From contig CAZHZH010000066.1 of NCBI GenBank assembly GCA_964537205.1, positions 1 through 15,004 of the forward strand: 15,004 nt of DNA. Direction: 5' to 3'. The notes beneath the pieces were generated by a model. That model was given only the letters and a program-made list of their open reading frames with translations, ran no database searches and had not been told where the DNA came from. The stretch is from Colivivens sp964537205. Its GTDB lineage: Bacteria; Bacteroidota; Bacteroidia; Bacteroidales; Bacteroidaceae. The position numbers and the translations under genes were made by a program. This document shows positions 14,700-15,004 of the stretch, piece after piece (position 1 is the stretch's first letter; each line of letters begins with the position of its first letter).

Positions 14700-15004
14700 A
14701 TAAATAAATCGTTACTTGATAGCTTGAAACATAATATAAAAGGAAATGCAAGCTTATAACACCTCCATCTTATTCCTGTACAAGAGATGGAGCCTCCTGA
14801 TGTCACTTCGTTGCCACCATGAAACTGGCTATTTGCTTCCCAGATAATGAATGGGCTATTGTGAAGCATCAGATGAGCAGTGCTTATGTGGAGAATCGCT
14901 CCTGTTTTCCTTGGCAAAGTAGGAGAGAACATCGCACCGATCCTGACATGTCGGCTTATTTATCTAAAGTCCTCACACAAGCAATTATGCCATGATATAA
15001 TAAT
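14700..15004. other. No defensible gene; one inverted repeat and a short open frame
   Basis: The final stretch shows no recognised gene. It holds an 8-bp perfect inverted repeat (14763-14770 with 14785-14792, 14-base loop) without a T-tract. A 58-codon open frame on the plus strand (ATG 14819, stop 14993-14995) encodes a cysteine- and histidine-containing peptide I do not recognise. An 82-codon open frame on the minus strand runs into the cyuA promoter and also looks like nothing known. It could be decayed coding DNA or the control region of a gene beyond the window. Confidence 0.5.

Noticed and set aside
1..15004. Insertion sequences, CRISPR arrays, phage or defence genes
   Set aside because: I found no transposase or integrase motifs, spaced repeats, target duplications or defence-system proteins. 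Apart from the unassigned end, the window reads as ordinary chromosome.

Overview
The window comes from a member of the Bacteroidota, almost certainly order Bacteroidales. Several start sites carry the Bacteroides-type -7 box (TAnnTTTG). Two of these also have a TTTG -33 box at a 19-base spacing. Start codons lack Shine-Dalgarno sequences and sit behind A/T-rich leaders, the tRNA gene does not encode CCA, and the gene content fits: an H1-like small basic protein, a large MG2-type envelope protein and the carboxyspermidine enzymes. I cannot place the genus from sequence alone.

Layout. At the left a tRNA-Lys(TTT) gene is transcribed leftward from a near-perfect promoter and ends in a strong intrinsic terminator. 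Divergent to it are a membrane zinc protease of the Ste24/CAAX protease family and a small hot-dog thioesterase that keeps the FlK catalytic triad. Next comes the core of the window, a five-gene polyamine operon (2262-7911): a fold-type I (aspartate aminotransferase-like) arginine/lysine/ornithine decarboxylase starting at TTG, a spermidine synthase-like protein, an agmatinase-family ureohydrolase, carboxy(nor)spermidine dehydrogenase and carboxy(nor)spermidine decarboxylase. Gaps inside it run from -1 to 30 bases. A monocistronic 56-residue H1-like protein with its own promoter and terminator follows. Then come a 913-residue exported MG2-domain protein and, 24 bases on, a DegT/DnrJ/EryC1-family sugar aminotransferase. 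On the opposite strand, converging on that gene, lie a GT-B glycosyltransferase and, upstream of it, an L-cysteine desulfidase (CyuA/UPF0597). The aminotransferase and glycosyltransferase genes overlap tail to tail by 41 bases. The last ~300 bases hold no gene I can defend.

How the genes work together. The polyamine operon can make spermidine from arginine and aspartate semialdehyde without decarboxylated S-adenosylmethionine. Arginine becomes agmatine. Agmatine is then either hydrolysed to putrescine first, or condensed directly by the dehydrogenase and decarboxylated, with the ureohydrolase acting last. Gene content alone does not decide the order. The spermidine synthase homologue is the odd member: no AdoMet decarboxylase is seen here, the dehydrogenase/decarboxylase pair makes it redundant, and it has lost the second Asp of its DSxDP catalytic loop along with two other conserved polar residues. 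It may be a repurposed or inactive aminopropyltransferase, and it is the best candidate here for something undescribed.
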